Positions 16,113 through 24,705 of a stretch of DNA of 64,000 nucleotides are shown here, piece by piece. Position 1 is the first letter of the stretch. Every line of letters starts with the position of its first letter. The DNA lies in assembly GCF_001493375.1 (NCBI RefSeq), contig NZ_LN929897.1:1-64000 (forward strand), written 5' to 3'. Both the position numbers and the translations under genes were made by a program. The stretch is from Streptomyces specialis (GTDB taxonomy: Bacteria > Actinomycetota > Actinomycetes > Streptomycetales > Streptomycetaceae). Below the pieces are notes generated by a model. It searched no databases. It had not been told where the DNA came from and saw nothing but the letters and a program-made list of their open reading frames with translations.

Positions 16113-16140
16113 AGGAGCCCCCGCCGGGGCGGGGGCTCCT
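16113..16140. terminator. bidirectional hairpin terminator
   Basis: A perfect 13-bp GC-rich inverted repeat (AGGAGCCCCCGCC and its complement) has a 2-nt formal loop. It sits between the convergent acyl-CoA synthetase and cold-shock genes and can serve both. Confidence 0.85.
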
Positions 16141-16181
16141 CAGTGGTACAACGCCGAGACCGGCGGCCCGAAGGCCTGGCC

Positions 16182-16385
16182 TCAGACGACGGTGACGTTC
16201 TCGGCCTGCGGGCCCTTCGGGCCCTGGGTGACGTCGAACGTCACGGTCTGGCTCTCCTCAAGAGAGCGGAAACCGTTGGCATTGATCGCGGAATAGTGGA
16301 CGAAGACGTCAGGGCCGCCGCCATCCTGGGCGATGAAGCCAAAGCCCTTCTCGGCGTTGAACCACTTGACGGTTCCGGTAGCCAT
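16182..16385 (-). CDS. cold-shock protein (CspA family)
   Basis: The 67-residue protein is a single cold-shock domain: MATGTVKWFNAEKGFGFI carries RNP1 (KGFGFI) and DVFVHYSAI carries RNP2. It binds single-stranded RNA/DNA and is thought to melt mRNA structure; streptomycetes have several such proteins, not all cold-induced. The ATG at 16385 has a ribosome site (GGGAGGGC) at suitable spacing. The 238-bp region upstream, shared with divergent mqnA, leaves room for the long structured 5' leader common in this family. Confidence 0.95.
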   Translation of the reverse strand: MATGTVKWFNAEKGFGFIAQDGGGPDVFVHYSAINANGFRSLEESQTVTFDVTQGPKGPQAENVTVV

Positions 16386-16623
16386 GTATAAGCCCTCCCT
16401 GGGCCTAAAAGGGTCGCCCTGCTCCAGAACCTTCATTGAAGCCTGAAAATGACGAAAGCCCGCGGTTACATGCTCCGCAGGCTCGTACTGCAAGGGAAAC
16501 CAAACTGCAACTCTCCTCGAGCCTAGCATGCGACGCGCACCGGCCGGAAGAGCAGAGATCATCCAGAGGATGGTTCCGTCCCTGACCGTTGGCGCGCACG
16601 ACCACAGGCGTACCCTCCCAAGG

Positions 16624-17478
16624 GTGACTACACACCACCGGATCCGTCCCCGTGTCGGCCACATCCAGTTTCTCAACTGCCTCCCGCTCTACTGGGGCCT
16701 CGCCAGGACGGGCAGCCTGCTGGATCTTGAGCTGACCAAGGACAGCCCGGAAAAGCTGGGCGAACTCCTGGTGAACGGCGGGCTCGATTTGGGTCCGGTG
16801 CCCCTGGTGGAATTCCTCCGTCATACCGATGACCTCGTCGCCCTCCCCGACATCGCGGTCGGCTGCGACGGCCCCGTCATGTCGTGCGTGATCGTGTCGC
16901 AGACGCCGCTGGAGCGCCTGGACGGCGCGCGCGTCGCGCTCGGGTCCACCTCCCGCACCTCCGTGCGGCTGGCCCGCCTGCTGCTGGACGAGCGGTACGG
17001 CGTCCGGCCCTCGTACTTCACCTGTCCGCCCGACCTCGGCCTGATGATGCACGAGGCGGAGGCGGCCGTCCTGATCGGTGACGCCGCGCTGCGCGCCTCC
17101 CTGCACGACGCCCCGCGCCTGGGCCTGCACGTCCACGACCTGGGACAGATGTGGCACGAGTGGACGGGGCTGCCGTTCGTCTTCGCGGTCTGGGCCGTCC
17201 GCCGCGACTACCTGCGCCGCGAGCCCGCGATGGTGCGCGAGGTGCACCGCGCGTTCCTCGCCTCCCGGGACCTGTCGCTGGCCGAGGTGCACAAGGTCGC
17301 CGAACAGGCCGCCCGCTGGGAGGTGTTCGACGCCGAGGTGCTGGAGCGGTACTTCACCACCCTCGACTTCAGCCTCGGCCCCCGCCAGCTCGACGGCATC
17401 ACCGAGTTCGCCCGCCGCACGGGCCTGCCGGAGACGGGCTCCGCCCGGGTGGAGCTGCTCGACCCCCGGGAGGCGTGA
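16624..17478 (+). CDS. mqnA: chorismate dehydratase
   Basis: The 284-residue protein catalyses the first step of the futalosine menaquinone pathway, dehydrating chorismate to 3-[(1-carboxyvinyl)oxy]benzoate. It has the periplasmic-binding-protein-like fold with the MqnA signature RVGHIQFLNCLPLYWGL at about 9-25, DLGPVPLVEFL near 60 and SRTSVRLARLLL near 115. LIGDAAL and MWHEWTGLPFVFAVWAVR (about 180-200) are also conserved. The start GTG at 16624 follows a weak purine-rich stretch; longer in-frame starts would add a non-conserved arm. The kinase gene begins 2 nt after its stop, indicating co-transcription. Confidence 0.95.
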   Translation: MTTHHRIRPRVGHIQFLNCLPLYWGLARTGSLLDLELTKDSPEKLGELLVNGGLDLGPVPLVEFLRHTDDLVALPDIAVGCDGPVMSCVIVSQTPLERLDGARVALGSTSRTSVRLARLLLDERYGVRPSYFTCPPDLGLMMHEAEAAVLIGDAALRASLHDAPRLGLHVHDLGQMWHEWTGLPFVFAVWAVRRDYLRREPAMVREVHRAFLASRDLSLAEVHKVAEQAARWEVFDAEVLERYFTTLDFSLGPRQLDGITEFARRTGLPETGSARVELLDPREA

Positions 17479-17480
17479 CG

Positions 17481-19034
17481 ATGGAGCCGCTCCAGCCCGG
17501 CGATCCGCGCGCCATCGGCGCCTACCGGATTCTGGGCCGGCTCGGCCAGGGCGGCATGGGCCGGGTCTACCTGGGCCGCAGCGCCGGTGGCCGGACCGTC
17601 GCGGTGAAGGCCGTGCATCCGCACTTCGCGACCGATGAGCGGTTCCGCGCCCGCTTCGCCCGGGAGGTCGCCGCCGCCCGGCTCGTCGGCGGCGCCTGGA
17701 CCGCGCCCGTCCTCGACGCCGACCCGGCCGCCGAGATCCCCTGGGTCGCCACCGGCTACGTCGCCGGCCCGGACCTGCACCGGGCCGTGGACACCCATGG
17801 CCCCCTGCCGCCGCGCACGGTCCTGGCGCTCGCCGCCGGCCTGACCGAGGCGCTGGCCGCCGTTCACGAGCGCGGCCTGGTGCACCGGGACGTCAAGCCC
17901 TCCAACGTGCTCCTCGCCGTGGACGGTCCCCGGCTGATCGACTTCGGCATCGCCCGCGCCACCGACGCCACCGCCCAGCTCACGGCGACCGGCGCGACGG
18001 TCGGCTCGCCCGGCTACATGGCGCCCGAGCAGGTCATGGGCCGCCCGATCGGCCCGGCGGCGGACGTGTTCTCGCTCGGCGCGGTGCTGGCGTTCGCGGC
18101 GGGCGGCCGGGCGCCGTTCGGCGGGGAGAGCGCGGCGCACCTGCTGTACCAGGTCGTGCACGAGGAGCCCGATCTCGGCGCGGTGCCCGGGGAACTGCGC
18201 GCCATGATCGCCGCCTGCCTGGCCAAGGACCCGGCCGCCCGGCCCGCGCCCGGGGACGTGCTGCGCTCATGGTCGGGCGAGGGCGGGGCGGCCGGACTGG
18301 TCGGGCCCGGCTGGCTGCCGCAGCCGGTGGTCGAGGACGTCAGCCGCCGCGCGGTCGAGCTGCTGAACCTGGACGAGGCCCCCGCCTGGCCCGCCGTCCC
18401 GGCGCCGTCCGGGGTGTTCGGGCCGCCGACGGTGAACCCGGCCGTGCCCACCGCCTCCGCCGTCCGGCCCCTGACCACCGCCGACGTGCCCCCGCCCCGG
18501 CGGCGCACCTGGATGGTGGTGGCGGCCGTCGCGGTCGGGGCCGTGCTGCTGCTCGCCGGGACGCTCGGGCCCGGCCTGCTCGACGGTTCGGACGGCTCCG
18601 GGGACTCCGGCGGCACCGGGGACGCGGGGGGCATCGGGGACCCGGACGGCGGCGCGCGGCCCGCCGACGACGCGGGCGACGCGCTGCCGTCCGCGTACGC
18701 GGGGGAGTGGGAGGGCGAGCTGACGGTGCTCGGCCTGCCCGGCGGCCCGCTGAGCCTGGTCCTGGAGAACGGCCGGGTCGGCGACCGGATCGGCACCGTG
18801 ACCTCCTCCGACGCGCTCGGCCTGTCCACCTGCGTGGACCGGCTGACGCTCGCCGAGGTCGGCGAGGAGGAGATCACCTTCGACGCCCGCGTCGACCAGG
18901 CGGCGTCCTCGGCGGCCAACTTCTGCGTCGCGGGCGACTTCCAGGTCACCCTGAGCCTGGACGACTCCGGCACGATGCACTACCTGAGCGTCCAGCCCGG
19001 CGGCAATCTGGAGGGCGAGCTGTCCCGCCGCTGA
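17481..19034 (+). CDS. transmembrane Ser/Thr protein kinase
   Basis: The 517-residue protein has an N-terminal Hanks kinase domain (about 13-270): glycine loop LGQGGMGRVYLG, VAVKAVH lysine, catalytic HRDVKPSNV near 134, DFGIARA and the activation segment VGSPGYMAPEQ. A proline-rich juxtamembrane stretch leads to one membrane helix (MVVAAVAVGAVLLLAGTLG, about 344-362), then a Gly/Asp/Ser linker and an extracellular β-rich domain (about 405-517) of unknown ligand. The domain contains two Cys (STCVDRL, ANFCVAG). It follows mqnA by 2 nt, so the two are co-translated. A role in sensing the envelope or respiratory state is possible but not shown. Confidence 0.9.
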   Translation: MEPLQPGDPRAIGAYRILGRLGQGGMGRVYLGRSAGGRTVAVKAVHPHFATDERFRARFAREVAAARLVGGAWTAPVLDADPAAEIPWVATGYVAGPDLHRAVDTHGPLPPRTVLALAAGLTEALAAVHERGLVHRDVKPSNVLLAVDGPRLIDFGIARATDATAQLTATGATVGSPGYMAPEQVMGRPIGPAADVFSLGAVLAFAAGGRAPFGGESAAHLLYQVVHEEPDLGAVPGELRAMIAACLAKDPAARPAPGDVLRSWSGEGGAAGLVGPGWLPQPVVEDVSRRAVELLNLDEAPAWPAVPAPSGVFGPPTVNPAVPTASAVRPLTTADVPPPRRRTWMVVAAVAVGAVLLLAGTLGPGLLDGSDGSGDSGGTGDAGGIGDPDGGARPADDAGDALPSAYAGEWEGELTVLGLPGGPLSLVLENGRVGDRIGTVTSSDALGLSTCVDRLTLAEVGEEEITFDARVDQAASSAANFCVAGDFQVTLSLDDSGTMHYLSVQPGGNLEGELSRR

Positions 19035-19113
19035 CCCCCCACCGGCCCGAGGGCCGCTGGGGCGCTGGCGTACGCTGGGACGGTCGTTGCGATTCGCGTC
19101 GAAGGGATGCCCG

Positions 19114-20310
19114 ATGGGCGAGAGCGCTGACCTGCGGACCGTGCTCGACCGTGCCGCCGGGGGCGGCCGGATCAGCCCCGAGGAGGCGCTCGCGCTGTAC
19201 CGGTCCGCGCCGCTGCACGCGCTGGGGCAGGCCGCGGACACCGTGCGCCGCCGCCGGTACGCGGGGACCGAGCACATCGCGACCTACATCATCGAGCGCA
19301 ACATCAACTACACCAACGCCTGCGTGACGGCCTGCAAGTTCTGCGCCTTCTACGCCGCGCCCAAGAGCGAGCAGGTGTGGACGCGGGACCTGGACGACAT
19401 CCTGCGGCGCTGCGAGGAGACCGTGGCGCTGGGCGGCACCCAGATCATGTTCCAGGGCGGCCACCACCCGGACTTCGGCGTGGAGTACTACGAGCGGCAC
19501 TTCGCCGCGATCAAGGAGCGGTTCCCCGAGCTGGTGATCCACTCGCTCGGCGCGTCCGAGGTCGAGCACATGGCCCGCATCTCCGGCGTCTCCGCCGAGG
19601 AGGCGATCCGCCGCATCCACGCCGCCGGGCTGGACTCGTTCGCCGGGGCCGGCGCCGAGCTGCTGCCCGCCCGGCCGCGGCGGGCCATCGCGCCGCTGAA
19701 GGAGTCCGGCGAGCGCTGGCTGGAGATCATGGAGACCGCGCACCGGCTGGGCGTGGAGTCCACCTCCACGATGCTGATGGGCACCGGCGAGACCAACGCG
19801 GAGCGGATCGAGCACCTGCGGATGATCCGCGACACGCAGGACCGCACCGGCGGCTTCCGGGCGTTCATCCCCTACACCTACCAGCCGCACAACAACCACC
19901 TGAAGGGCCGGACGCAGGCGACGCTCTTCGAGTATCTGCGGATGATCGCGATCGCCCGCCTCTTCCTCGACAACGTCGCCCACATCCAGGGCTCCTGGCT
20001 GACCACGGGCAAGGAGGTCGGCCAGCTCTCGCTGCACTACGGCGCCGACGACCTGGGCTCGGTGATGCTGGAGGAGAACGTGGTCTCCTCGGCGGGCGCC
20101 AGGCACCGGTCGAACCGGATGGAGCTGCTGCACCTGATCCGGGCGGCCGGCCGGGTCCCGGCGCAGCGCGCCACCACGTACGAGCACCTGGTGGTCCACG
20201 ACGACCCGGCGAACGACCCGGTGGACGACCGGGTGGTGTCGCACCTGTCCTCGACCGCGATCGAGGGCGGCACGGCCCACCCGGAGCTGAAGGTCGTCGG
20301 CGCGAGCTGA
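19114..20310 (+). CDS. mqnC: cyclic dehypoxanthinyl futalosine synthase (radical SAM)
   Basis: The 398-residue radical SAM enzyme cyclises dehypoxanthine futalosine in menaquinone synthesis. The cluster motif CVTACKFC is at about residues 70-77 after IIERNINYTNA. Further MqnC features are GGTQIMFQGGHHPDFGVEYYE, SLGASEVEHMAR, SFAGAGAELL and YTYQPHNNHLKG. The start ATG at 19114 has GAAGGG 7 nt upstream; the in-frame TTG/GTG codons before it are not conserved. The enzyme's paralogue MqnE lies 10 kb upstream. The gene ends 3 bp before the stop of the convergent ferredoxin gene. Confidence 0.95.
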   Translation: MGESADLRTVLDRAAGGGRISPEEALALYRSAPLHALGQAADTVRRRRYAGTEHIATYIIERNINYTNACVTACKFCAFYAAPKSEQVWTRDLDDILRRCEETVALGGTQIMFQGGHHPDFGVEYYERHFAAIKERFPELVIHSLGASEVEHMARISGVSAEEAIRRIHAAGLDSFAGAGAELLPARPRRAIAPLKESGERWLEIMETAHRLGVESTSTMLMGTGETNAERIEHLRMIRDTQDRTGGFRAFIPYTYQPHNNHLKGRTQATLFEYLRMIAIARLFLDNVAHIQGSWLTTGKEVGQLSLHYGADDLGSVMLEENVVSSAGARHRSNRMELLHLIRAAGRVPAQRATTYEHLVVHDDPANDPVDDRVVSHLSSTAIEGGTAHPELKVVGAS

Positions 20311-20313
20311 ACG

Positions 20314-20532
20314 TCAGGCGTCCGGGCCGGTCTCGCGCACGGTGATCGTCCCGCACGGGCAGAGCCGCACCGCCTCGCGGACGGCGGGGCGCAGCCCGGC
20401 GGGCGGGCGCGGGTCGAGCAGCACGACCGTGCCCTCGTCCTCGCTCTGGTCGAAGACCTCGGGGACCGTCAGCGCGCACATGCCCGCCCCGCAGCACCGG
20501 GACGTGTCGACCTCGACCCTCACCGCGGTCAC
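20314..20532 (-). CDS. [3Fe-4S]-type ferredoxin, P450 partner
   Basis: The 72-residue ferredoxin has ligand Cys 13 and 19 in CCGAGMC and Cys 58 in LCPCGTI. The fourth cysteine of a [4Fe-4S] site is lacking, so a [3Fe-4S] cluster is expected, as in ferredoxins that deliver electrons to bacterial cytochromes P450. The extra Cys 14 and 60 are not usual ligands. The GTG start overlaps the P450 stop by three bases (GTGA), so the two are translationally coupled. It probably reduces that P450. Confidence 0.9.
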   Translation of the reverse strand: MTAVRVEVDTSRCCGAGMCALTVPEVFDQSEDEGTVVLLDPRPPAGLRPAVREAVRLCPCGTITVRETGPDA

Positions 20533-21725
20533 CAGGTGACCGGCAGCTCGTAGACCCCGTACACCTGCATGTCGTGCCGGAGCCTGACCTCCCCGGGCGG
20601 CACGGCCAGGCGCAGTGCCGGGAAGCGCCGCAGCAGCGCGGTCAGCCCGACGCGCAGCTCGATCCGGGCGAGCTGCTGCCCCAGGCACTGGTGGGCGCCG
20701 TGGCCGAACCCGAGGTGGGAGGTGGCCGAGCGGGTGACGTCCAGCAGTTCGGGGTTCTCGAAGCGCTCGGGGTCCCGGTTGGCCGCCGTCAGCGACACCA
20801 TCACCACCTCGCCCTTCCTGATCACCTGCCCGTCGATCTCGACGTCCTCCAGGGCGGCGCGGGTCGGGCCGTGGTGGACGATGCTGAGGTAGCGCAGCAG
20901 CTCCTCGACCGCGTTCTCCGTCAGGGACGGGTCGGCGCGCAGCGCGGCGAGCTGGTCGGGGTTGGTCAGCAGGGCGAGGACGCCCAGGGCGAGCTGGTTG
21001 GCGGTGGTCTCGTGGCCGGCGACCAGCAGCAGGTAGGCGATCGAGGTCAGTTCCTCGTCGGTCAGCTCGGGGTCGGCCGCCATCAGGCCGCTGAGGATGT
21101 CGTCCTCGGGCGCGGACCGTTTGCGGCCCACCAGGGCGTGGAGGTACGTGGTCAGGTCGCCGAACGCCTGGGCCAGCTCGTCCAGGTCGGCGTTGAAGCT
21201 GCTCCACACCGCCGTGTCGTGCTGGAAGCGCTCGCGGTCGGCGTAGGGCACGCCGAGCATCTCGCTGATCACCAGGGACGGCAGCGGCAGCGCGAAGTGC
21301 TCGAAGAGGTCGGCGGGTGGGCCGAGCCGTTCCATCTCGTCGAGGTGGGACTCGGTCACCTTCTCGATCCAGTCGGTGAGCAGCCGCATCCGCCGGACCG
21401 TGAACTGTCCCACCAGCAGGCGGCGGTAGCGCTGGTGCTCCGGGTTGTCGTGCTGGATGAAGATGCCGGGCGGCGCGCTGGGCGGCTGCTCCGGCTCGCC
21501 GGCGCGCGGCACGGGCGGGTGCTTCAGCTCGCCCCGGGCGCTGAACCGGGGGTCGGCCAGCACGGCCCGCGAGACGGCGTAGCCGGTGGCGAGCCAGCCG
21601 AGGTGGCCGTCCGCGAACGTCATCCGGGCGAGCGGCGCGTGGGCGCGCAACTCCCTGATGTGCGGCGGCGGATGGAAGATCCCGTCCCGCACGGTGGTGT
21701 AGGTGGTCGGTGCGGCCTGCTCCAT
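20529..21725 (-). CDS. cytochrome P450 (CYP107/CYP105-like)
   Basis: The 398-residue soluble monooxygenase has I-helix LLLVAGHETTANQ (about 234-246, with the acid/threonine pair), the K-helix ExxR ENAVEELLRYL near 280 and the haem loop FGHGAHQCLGQQLAR with Cys ligand near 346. These fit actinobacterial class I P450s that hydroxylate polyketide or terpenoid substrates. No biosynthetic cluster is next to it, so the substrate is unknown. The ATG at 21725 has GGAGGG upstream; an in-frame start at 21743 adds only MWRADA. The gene is followed by its own ferredoxin. Confidence 0.93.
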   Translation of the reverse strand: MEQAAPTTYTTVRDGIFHPPPHIRELRAHAPLARMTFADGHLGWLATGYAVSRAVLADPRFSARGELKHPPVPRAGEPEQPPSAPPGIFIQHDNPEHQRYRRLLVGQFTVRRMRLLTDWIEKVTESHLDEMERLGPPADLFEHFALPLPSLVISEMLGVPYADRERFQHDTAVWSSFNADLDELAQAFGDLTTYLHALVGRKRSAPEDDILSGLMAADPELTDEELTSIAYLLLVAGHETTANQLALGVLALLTNPDQLAALRADPSLTENAVEELLRYLSIVHHGPTRAALEDVEIDGQVIRKGEVVMVSLTAANRDPERFENPELLDVTRSATSHLGFGHGAHQCLGQQLARIELRVGLTALLRRFPALRLAVPPGEVRLRHDMQVYGVYELPVTW

Positions 21726-22024
21726 GGCGTCTGCCCTCCACATCGCTGGCCAGTATCAGAGCGCGGACGGGACGGCGCAGGGAAGGCGGTTCGGATGATC
21801 CTCGGACAATCTGCCGAGCGGGGGTTTCGGGTGGGACGGCCGCAGGCGGCGCGCGCTTCCGCCGTCCGGTTCTCCGGCCCGCCCCCGGCGTCCGGCCGGG
21901 CGGCGCGGTCCGGCGCCGCCCCGGGACCTGTCCGGTTCCGGTCGCCCACCTGCCACGGGAGGGTGAATCCCGCTGCGGCGCGTTGACGCGCCGGGCGGGG
22001 TGCCCCCGGCCCCGGGGCGGAGGG
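21726..22024. other. intergenic region upstream of the P450 gene
   Basis: These 299 bp lie between the P450 gene and another minus-strand gene. They hold the P450 promoter and presumably the end of the upstream transcript. I see no gene and no strong hairpin. Confidence 0.3.
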
Positions 22025-22597
22025 TCACAGCGTCCAGCAGAGCGAGTCCTTGTCCGGCGCCGGCCGCGCGGTCCATGCCGACCGGTCGGCGTACTCGTCC
22101 CAGTACCGCACGGCGCCGTAGTAGAGGCCGTACGCCCAGTACTCGGGCAGCTCATGGCACATGATGTCCGGGTAGGCGCCGAACTCCTGATCCTTGAACG
22201 CCTCGTTGACCCGCGCCACGGCCTCCGCGTAGGTCATCCCGAACTCCGCGACCATGAAACGGGCGATGTCCCCGAAGTACCGCTGCATGCCCGGGTCCTC
22301 GGTTGCCATCAGGAAGTCCTTCGCCCGGTACCGCGCGAGGTACGGGTTGGCCGCCCGGTTGATCTCCTCGTCCGGCACGACGGGACGGAGTTCCACGTCG
22401 AACAAGCGCAGCAGCTCCGGCGACTCCAGGAAGGTGACGCCCAGCCCCTGCCGGAGGATCACCAGCAGGTTGAACGGGGTGAGCTGGAAACCGTCCAGCT
22501 CCCGCAACGCCGCGATCAGATCCGCGAAGTCACTGCCGTCCCGGGCGAGTCTTCGAGCCTCCTCGATGGCGCGCTTCACGTAGGCGGGTCCTCCCAT
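22025..22597 (-). CDS. hypothetical protein, unrecognised family
   Basis: I do not recognise this 190-residue protein. It is predicted soluble and mixed α/β, with a charged helical start (YVKRAIEEARRLARDGSDF) and hydrophobic TPFNLLVILRQGLGV. A Tyr/Trp-rich C-terminus, LPEYWAYGLYYGAVRYWDEY (about 150-170), follows. There is no signal peptide or membrane helix. Third-position GC is high, as for a native gene. The aromatic C-terminus and isolated position recall small immunity-type proteins, but no partner toxin is near. The ATG start at 22597 was chosen because the coding signal begins there. Confidence 0.7.
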   Translation of the reverse strand: MGGPAYVKRAIEEARRLARDGSDFADLIAALRELDGFQLTPFNLLVILRQGLGVTFLESPELLRLFDVELRPVVPDEEINRAANPYLARYRAKDFLMATEDPGMQRYFGDIARFMVAEFGMTYAEAVARVNEAFKDQEFGAYPDIMCHELPEYWAYGLYYGAVRYWDEYADRSAWTARPAPDKDSLCWTL

Positions 22598-22657
22598 GCT
22601 TCACGCGGGCGGGGTCGGGACGGAAGGCGTCAAGGTAGCCAAGGAGGAACGGCCCGA

Positions 22658-23188
22658 TCAAGACCGCCCCAGCGCCACCCAGGCCCTGACCTCGCCCTCT
22701 TCCACCGCCGTCTCGGCCCCGAGCGCGTCCAGGATGCGCCGCATCGCCGCGTTGTCCGTCGTGGTCGACGCGTACAGGCACGCCGCGCCCGACGCGCGGG
22801 CGAGCGCCGTCAGGTCCCGCAGCACCGCCCCGCCGACGCCCGTGCCGCGCACGGATCGCCCCAGCCACAGCCCCGCCTCGACCGTGCCGGGCGGCGTACG
22901 GGCGTCCGCCGGCAGCGGGCACAGCCGCGCCGCGCCCGCCACCCGGCCGCCGACGACGACCGCGTACACCGTCTCCACCGGCTCGGCGGCCAGCGCCCTC
23001 GACCGGTGGAACGCCACAAAGGCGTCCCGCCGCGCCGCCGACCAGCCCGGCGGCCCGTCCACCGGCGGCATCACCTCCAGCGGGTCCGCGTCCGCCACGG
23101 CCGCCGCCAGCAGCGCCGGCAGCCCCGCCTCGTCCAGCGGCCGAAGCCGTATCCCGTTCCCGCCCGTCCCACCGCCGCCGCCGTCCAT
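22658..23188 (-). CDS. GNAT family N-acetyltransferase
   Basis: The 176-residue acetyltransferase has RimJ/RimL-like architecture. The N-terminal strand is IRLRPLDEAGLPALL, the core strand is GTVEAGLWLGRSVRGTGVGGAVL (the acetyl-CoA loop RGTGVGG at about 114-121), and CLYASTTTDNAAMRRILDALGA is the C-terminal motif. The target is unknown. Two ATGs compete: 23188 has AGG at 9 nt, while 23197 has it too close, so 23188 is chosen. A Gly-rich N-terminus (GGGGGTGGNG) precedes the domain. Confidence 0.8.
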   Translation of the reverse strand: MDGGGGGTGGNGIRLRPLDEAGLPALLAAAVADADPLEVMPPVDGPPGWSAARRDAFVAFHRSRALAAEPVETVYAVVVGGRVAGAARLCPLPADARTPPGTVEAGLWLGRSVRGTGVGGAVLRDLTALARASGAACLYASTTTDNAAMRRILDALGAETAVEEGEVRAWVALGRS

Positions 23189-23262
23189 ACCCCGCATCCT
23201 GCCGCACGCCCCGCCCGCGCCGCGAAGTCGCTCGGCGGCCCGGGTCGCGGTCCAATGGTGCT

Positions 23263-23436
23263 ATGGGTGAACTCATCGAGACCTGGACCAAGCGGCTCGT
23301 CGAACGGGCGGCGGACGGCATCGACGAAGCCGCCGCGCGCGAACTGGTCACGGAGATCTGGGAAGCGGCCACGCTGGAGGAGGTCGACGCCTACGAGAAC
23401 GTGGTCGCCGAGCGCGAGGCGGAACGCGAGGAGTGA
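23263..23436 (+). CDS. small acidic hypothetical protein
   Basis: This 57-residue reading frame starts at ATG 23263 and ends with GAGGAGTGA. The product is very acidic and helical (WTKRLVERAADGIDEAAARE, ENVVAEREAEREE), with third positions almost all G/C. It lies between a divergent GNAT gene and a same-strand hypothetical gene starting 23 bp later, so it may lead a two-gene operon. It has no recognised domain and no Shine-Dalgarno beyond a weak purine patch. Confidence 0.55.
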   Translation: MGELIETWTKRLVERAADGIDEAAARELVTEIWEAATLEEVDAYENVVAEREAEREE

Positions 23437-23459
23437 CCTTTCGGTAGGGTCCGGAGCTT

Positions 23460-24197
23460 GTGAGGACCGTGAGGACCATTCTCTGGCTGCACGAGCCCGG
23501 CGGGCCGGATCTGCGGCCTCATGCCGACCTCGGGCTGCCCGGGGCCGTGGACCGCGAGGTCAGGGCGCGCGCCGCGCGGCGGGTCGGCCGGGGCGAGTGG
23601 CGCGTCGTCGGCCGGCCCGAGCGGGAGCTGACCGAGGGCGGCGGCACGCTGGAGGACTACCTCCGGGCGCGCGAGCGCGGCGTGCGGTCGTTCGTGCTGT
23701 GGGCGGACGCCGGGCGGCGCGAGGTGCTGGCCCGGGTGGTGACCACGGACGCGGCCCGGCACCGCCAGGCCCGTTACGAGGTGCTGAGCGGGACCGGCGA
23801 ACGGTTGGCCGTCGTCACCCGCAGGCCCGCCCGGTGGGGACGGCGGGTGCGCTGGTCCGTGTGGCAGACCGGCCGCCCGGCGCCCGCCGTGGGCCGCAAG
23901 GGGCGGCTGGGGTGGTGGGTGGTGGGGTGGATCCTGCTGCCGTTCAGCTCGGCGCTGGTCTTCCTCACCTTCCTCCAGTTCGAGGGGGTGATGTCCCCGC
24001 GCCGGACGCGGCTGCGCGTCGACGGCGAGGTGGTGCTGGACTACCTCACCTCACCGGGCAGCGAGCAGCGCTTCGACGCCCTGGAGGTGTGCGCGGACTG
24101 GTGGGACCCGAGGGTGGCCGCGGCGGTGCTGCTGCTGTTCCGCAGCCACGTCAACCGGCTGCACGGCGTCGGCTGGGACGACGCCGTCACCCGCTGA
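23460..24197 (+). CDS. hypothetical protein with one central hydrophobic segment
   Basis: The 245-residue protein has no family I recognise. The N-terminal half is Arg-rich and soluble; one hydrophobic stretch (WWVVGWILLPFSSALVFLTF, about 150-170) could be a membrane anchor or core strand pair. The C-terminal part (FDALEVCADWWDPRVAAAVLLLF) is β/α. The start region holds two in-frame GTGs (23460, 23469); the first is used, and the start is uncertain. The last 11 bp overlap the 3' end of the convergent secreted-protein gene. Confidence 0.7.
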   Translation: MRTVRTILWLHEPGGPDLRPHADLGLPGAVDREVRARAARRVGRGEWRVVGRPERELTEGGGTLEDYLRARERGVRSFVLWADAGRREVLARVVTTDAARHRQARYEVLSGTGERLAVVTRRPARWGRRVRWSVWQTGRPAPAVGRKGRLGWWVVGWILLPFSSALVFLTFLQFEGVMSPRRTRLRVDGEVVLDYLTSPGSEQRFDALEVCADWWDPRVAAAVLLLFRSHVNRLHGVGWDDAVTR

Positions 24198-24597
24198 CGG
24201 GCGGCAGCAGCGCCACCGGCAGGCCGCCGAGCAGCCGCGTCAGCACCTCGCCCGGCAGCTCCCGGGCCGAGGCGCCGTCGGTCACCGGGCCGGTCACCAT
24301 CGCGGTGCTGAGGCCGGGGAAGTCGGCCACCTGGGTGCCCGCCGAGTTCGACAGCGGGTCGGTCGTGGTGTTCGCCAGGGGGTCGAGCTGGAGATCGAGC
24401 GCCGGGTCCACGGCGGACTGCAACGAGCCGGTCGTCGTCGCCACCACGCCGTTCACCGTGCCGGCCACCACCGGCAGGGTGCCGCCGAGGTCGTCCGGCA
24501 GGATCTCCGCCGACGCGCCGCCCGCCGAGGCGAGCAGGGCCCCCGTGGTCAGGCCGGCGAGGCACAGGGCGCGGGAGGACTGGGATCGGTGAGTCAT
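24187..24597 (-). CDS. small secreted protein
   Basis: The 136-residue protein begins with a clear signal peptide, MTHRSQSSRALCLAGLTTGA, running to a likely cleavage after SAGGASAE (about residue 31). The mature part is Thr/Asp/Leu-rich, low in complexity, with no Cys and no catalytic motif; proteins like it are often loosely annotated in streptomycetes. The ATG at 24597 starts directly at the basic n-region; a longer start at 24618 adds MATTVPA and is unlikely. Function unknown. Confidence 0.75.
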   Translation of the reverse strand: MTHRSQSSRALCLAGLTTGALLASAGGASAEILPDDLGGTLPVVAGTVNGVVATTTGSLQSAVDPALDLQLDPLANTTTDPLSNSAGTQVADFPGLSTAMVTGPVTDGASARELPGEVLTRLLGGLPVALLPPVSG

Positions 24598-24705
24598 GGC
24601 AGGCACCGTAGTGGCCACCCCGCGCGCCGATCACCTCCGTGTCGGGCAAGTCCCACGAACGGAGTACCGCGTCACCGGCGCGGGGGCATCGGCGAGAATG
24701 GCCCC

